From contig LKMX01000034.1 in assembly GCA_001564035.1 (NCBI GenBank), positions 1 through 7,354 of the forward strand: a stretch of DNA of 7,354 nucleotides, given 5' to 3'. Positions 5,910-7,354 of this stretch are shown piece by piece (within the stretch, counting starts at the first letter, position 1; each line of letters opens with the position of its first letter). The translations under genes were made by a program, and so were the position numbers. The stretch comes from Nanohaloarchaea archaeon PL-Br10_U2g27 (GTDB lineage: Archaea > Nanohalarchaeota > Nanosalinia > Nanosalinales > Nanosalinaceae). Below the pieces are notes generated by a model. It was given only the letters and a program-made list of their open reading frames with translations, searched no databases and was not told the DNA's origin.

Positions 5910-6770
5910 TTACATGACTGCTTGAATCGGGGAATCGGAGCCGCCTATCTCAAGGCCTGGCAGGAATAGGTCTAGCAAGTTGAAAGACTCTAGTCTGTCA
6001 ATGCTTACTGGTTCGAGCTCTTTTTCAGTAATGTTTTCTGCCTCGTTTATGGCAGTGTTACGTCCGCCAAGATCGTCTACTAGGCCTAGTTCTTCTGCTT
6101 CAGATCCTAGGAAGATTTCTCCGGTTCCAACTTGTTCTTCTTGTTGTTCAGTTAAGTTTCTTGATTCGGAAACGTCTTCAAGGAATTCGTCTCCAATTAG
6201 TTGTGCTTTACCTTGTAGCACTTCTCTTTCTTCTTCGGTGGGCTCTTCAAAAGGCGATCCGAGTTCTTTCCTTTCTCCTGCTGTAATATTGACGTAATTG
6301 ACGCCGATGTTCTCCATGAGCTCGGATACTTCAAGGTATGAGCTTGTTACGCCGATGCTTCCGGTTATGGATGCTGAGTCAGCGACTATTGAGTCGCAAC
6401 CAAGTGAGTACAGGTATGCTCCTGATGCGCCTACATCTCGTATTCTGCAGACTGTTGGAACGTTTAAGGATTCAATGTTTCTTTTAACGTCTTTTGATGC
6501 AACTACGGCTCCGCCTCCAGAGTTGATTTCATATATTACTGCATCAACGTTTTGTTCTTCGACCATTTGATTCAGGTCTCTTATTTCATCGGGGCTGGTA
6601 CCTGCTGTAAATCCGCCCTCTGAGGGAACTACTGGGCCTGAAAGATCTATTATTCCTACTTCGCCTTGTGGTTCTGCTGTGTCGCCGAAAAGATCGCTAA
6701 AAGAAAAAGCTGCGGCTGTAGATATCATTAGTAACGTGATTATAATTAGGCTGTATTTTTTCATATTCAT
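5910..6770 (-). CDS. sppA: SppA-type signal peptide peptidase (S49 serine protease)
   Basis: S49 proteases cut residual signal peptides and other membrane-associated peptides, acting outside the cytoplasmic membrane. The 286-residue protein has a hydrophobic N-terminal signal or anchor (about 6-22) and one protease domain, the single-domain form typical of archaea and Bacillus. The likely nucleophile is S116 in VGASGAY (113-119). K168 in AGERKELGSPF (164-174) is the likely general base. Their 52-residue spacing matches the known Ser-Lys dyad spacing of Bacillus and Thermococcus SppA. INSGGGAVVAS (82-92) and the substrate-binding SITGSIGV (134-141) are also conserved. The C-terminal part is very acidic. 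A second in-frame ATG lies two codons later. A TATA-like element about 25 bases upstream suggests a leaderless message. C108 and C125 flank the nucleophile. Two AGGCCT sites are present. Confidence 0.92.
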   Translation of the reverse strand: MNMKKYSLIIITLLMISTAAAFSFSDLFGDTAEPQGEVGIIDLSGPVVPSEGGFTAGTSPDEIRDLNQMVEEQNVDAVIYEINSGGGAVVASKDVKRNIESLNVPTVCRIRDVGASGAYLYSLGCDSIVADSASITGSIGVTSSYLEVSELMENIGVNYVNITAGERKELGSPFEEPTEEEREVLQGKAQLIGDEFLEDVSESRNLTEQQEEQVGTGEIFLGSEAEELGLVDDLGGRNTAINEAENITEKELEPVSIDRLESFNLLDLFLPGLEIGGSDSPIQAVM

Positions 6771-6818
6771 GTTAAGGACTGGTTTTTCTTTTTAACTTTT
6801 CTATTGCCAATCACAGTT
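6771..6818. promoter_or_regulatory. Compact divergent promoter between sppA and elp3
   Basis: The 48-base spacer has one clear AT-core, CTTTTTAACTTTT (6789-6800 region), with its TTAA (6792-6795) near the midpoint. That point is about 23.5 bases from the sppA ATG and 25.5 bases from the elp3 ATG. No Shine-Dalgarno precedes either gene. This fits one weak TATA element serving two leaderless genes, but the element is less canonical than the one at 4199-4206. Confidence 0.4.
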
Positions 6819-7354
6819 ATGTCTGAACTTCAAACACTTTCAAGAAAAATAATTGAAGATATAGAGTCCGGAGAACTTGAAGACAAAGATGGTATAGAGA
6901 GACGGAAAAAGCAGTTGTGCTCAGAGCTTGAGTTTCCGGGAATGCCGAAGAACTCAGACATCCTGAAATTCGCTGAAGAAGATGAGAAGAAGGCTAGAAA
7001 GCTTCTAACTACTAAACCAATGAGAACAATTTCGGGGATAGCTAACATTGCAATTATGGCAAGGCCTGCTCCTTGCGGCGGCGGCTGCATATACTGTCCT
7101 AAGGGAAAGAATGCTCCGCAAAGTTATACGGGTAAAGAACCTGCAACTCGTAGAGCGATCAGGAACAACTACGACCCGTACAAGCAGGTGCATGACCGAC
7201 TTGGACAGTACGAGAAAAATGGGCACAGTATTGATAAGTCGAAGTTAATCATTATGGGCGGTACTTTCCCGTTCCAGGATCCTGATTATCAACGAGAGTT
7301 CCTGAAAAGAGCCTATGATGGATTCAATACCTATCCAGAAGGCTCCGAACTTGA
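6819..7354 (+). CDS. elp3: Elp3-family tRNA uridine-34 modification enzyme (radical SAM/acetyltransferase), N-terminal part
   Basis: Archaeal Elp3 works without the other Elongator subunits and makes carbamoylmethyl-type modifications at wobble uridine 34, using a radical SAM centre and an acetyl-CoA-binding GNAT domain. The visible 178 residues hold the N-terminal tRNA-binding region (1-66), RTISGIANIAIMARPAPC (69-86), the iron-sulfur cysteines C86, C90 and C93, QSYTGKEPATRRA (101-113), YDPYKQVHDRL (118-128), and GHSIDKSKLIIMGGTFP (135-151), all highly typical of Elp3. The cysteine spacing is C-x3-C-x2-C, one residue shorter than the C-P-H-G-x-C-x-x-C common in archaeal relatives. The window ends before the rest of the radical SAM domain and the GNAT domain. 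One AGGCCT site encodes Arg-Pro next to the cysteine motif. Confidence 0.95.
   Translation, partial: MSELQTLSRKIIEDIESGELEDKDGIERRKKQLCSELEFPGMPKNSDILKFAEEDEKKARKLLTTKPMRTISGIANIAIMARPAPCGGGCIYCPKGKNAPQSYTGKEPATRRAIRNNYDPYKQVHDRLGQYEKNGHSIDKSKLIIMGGTFPFQDPDYQREFLKRAYDGFNTYPEGSEL

Larger units (their letters stand above)
172..7067. repeat. Dispersed AGGCCT palindrome, 27 copies
   Basis: AGGCCT starts at 172, 551, 719, 1002, 1141, 1192, 1511, 1548, 1744, 1829, 2558, 2992, 3152, 3434, 3500, 3553, 3631, 4014, 4367, 4507, 4568, 4616, 4781, 5802, 5953, 6082 and 7062. Only about nine other GGCC tetramers exist, so three quarters of all GGCC carry the A and T flanks. Within genes it reads Gly-Leu 11 times, Arg-Pro 8 times and x-Ala-x 6 times. 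Two copies (172 and 5802) are non-coding. Flanking bases vary, so the hexamer is the conserved core. Two copies extend to 12-base perfect palindromes (4613-4624 and 6079-6090). Confidence 0.9.

Noticed and set aside
172..7067. AGGCCT as a codon-pair (Arg-Pro or Gly-Leu) preference
   Set aside because: The hexamer is spread over all three codon phases and also occurs in non-coding sequence, so a preference for one codon pair cannot explain it.
172..7067. AGGCCT as a DNA uptake sequence or as CRISPR/interspersed repeats
   Set aside because: Known uptake sequences are longer and non-palindromic. The flanks here are unrelated and spacing is irregular, which also rules out an array or a transposed element.
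6830..7226. Minus-strand open frames opposite elp3
   Set aside because: The plus strand encodes unmistakable Elp3 motifs across this whole stretch. The minus-strand frames have no recognisable family or start signals.

Overview
The window looks archaeal. It holds an archaeal TATA-binding protein start, the two archaeal RNase P proteins Pop5 and Rpp30 behind ribosomal protein L15e, an ATP-dependent DNA ligase, a TrmB-type regulator and an archaeal Elp3. Promoters are TATA elements lying about 25 bases from start codons. GC is moderate (roughly 43%, not counted exactly), and several proteins are strikingly acidic (SppA, the 181-525 protein, the TrmB-like regulator). Acidic proteome, moderate GC and very tight packing suggest a halophilic, small-genome archaeon. 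Nanohaloarchaeota is my best guess, but it is an inference, not a proof.

Layout from left to right: (1) the start of tbp on the minus strand (1-92), cut by the window edge, divergent from a small acidic one-pass membrane protein (181-525). (2) A minus-strand operon rpl15e - rnp3 - rnp2 (2053 down to 541) joining translation and tRNA processing. (3) A small plus-strand protein with two membrane helices and a C-terminal C2H2 zinc finger (2159-2509). (4) A minus-strand ATP-dependent DNA ligase with all nucleotidyltransferase motifs (2516-4177), divergent from a nitroreductase-fold protein (4230-4856). (5) A possible 25-residue micro-ORF (4885-4962) and a TrmB-family regulator (4981-5799). (6) A minus-strand secreted or membrane-anchored SppA-type signal peptide peptidase (5910-6770), divergent from the 5' part of elp3 (6819 to the right edge). 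No gap is longer than about 125 bases. I see no tRNA, rRNA, CRISPR array or transposon.

The most unusual signal is not a gene. The 6-base palindrome AGGCCT occurs 27 times in 7.35 kb, where about 1 to 2 would be expected. It falls in all three codon phases, in genes on both strands and in two non-coding places, so protein sequence does not explain it. It resembles in behaviour the HIP1 palindrome of cyanobacteria, but with another sequence and in an archaeon. A second theme is promoter economy: two divergent gene pairs are separated by only 52 and 48 bases, each with one central TATA-like element about 25 bases from both start codons. This suggests shared bidirectional core promoters that give leaderless transcripts.
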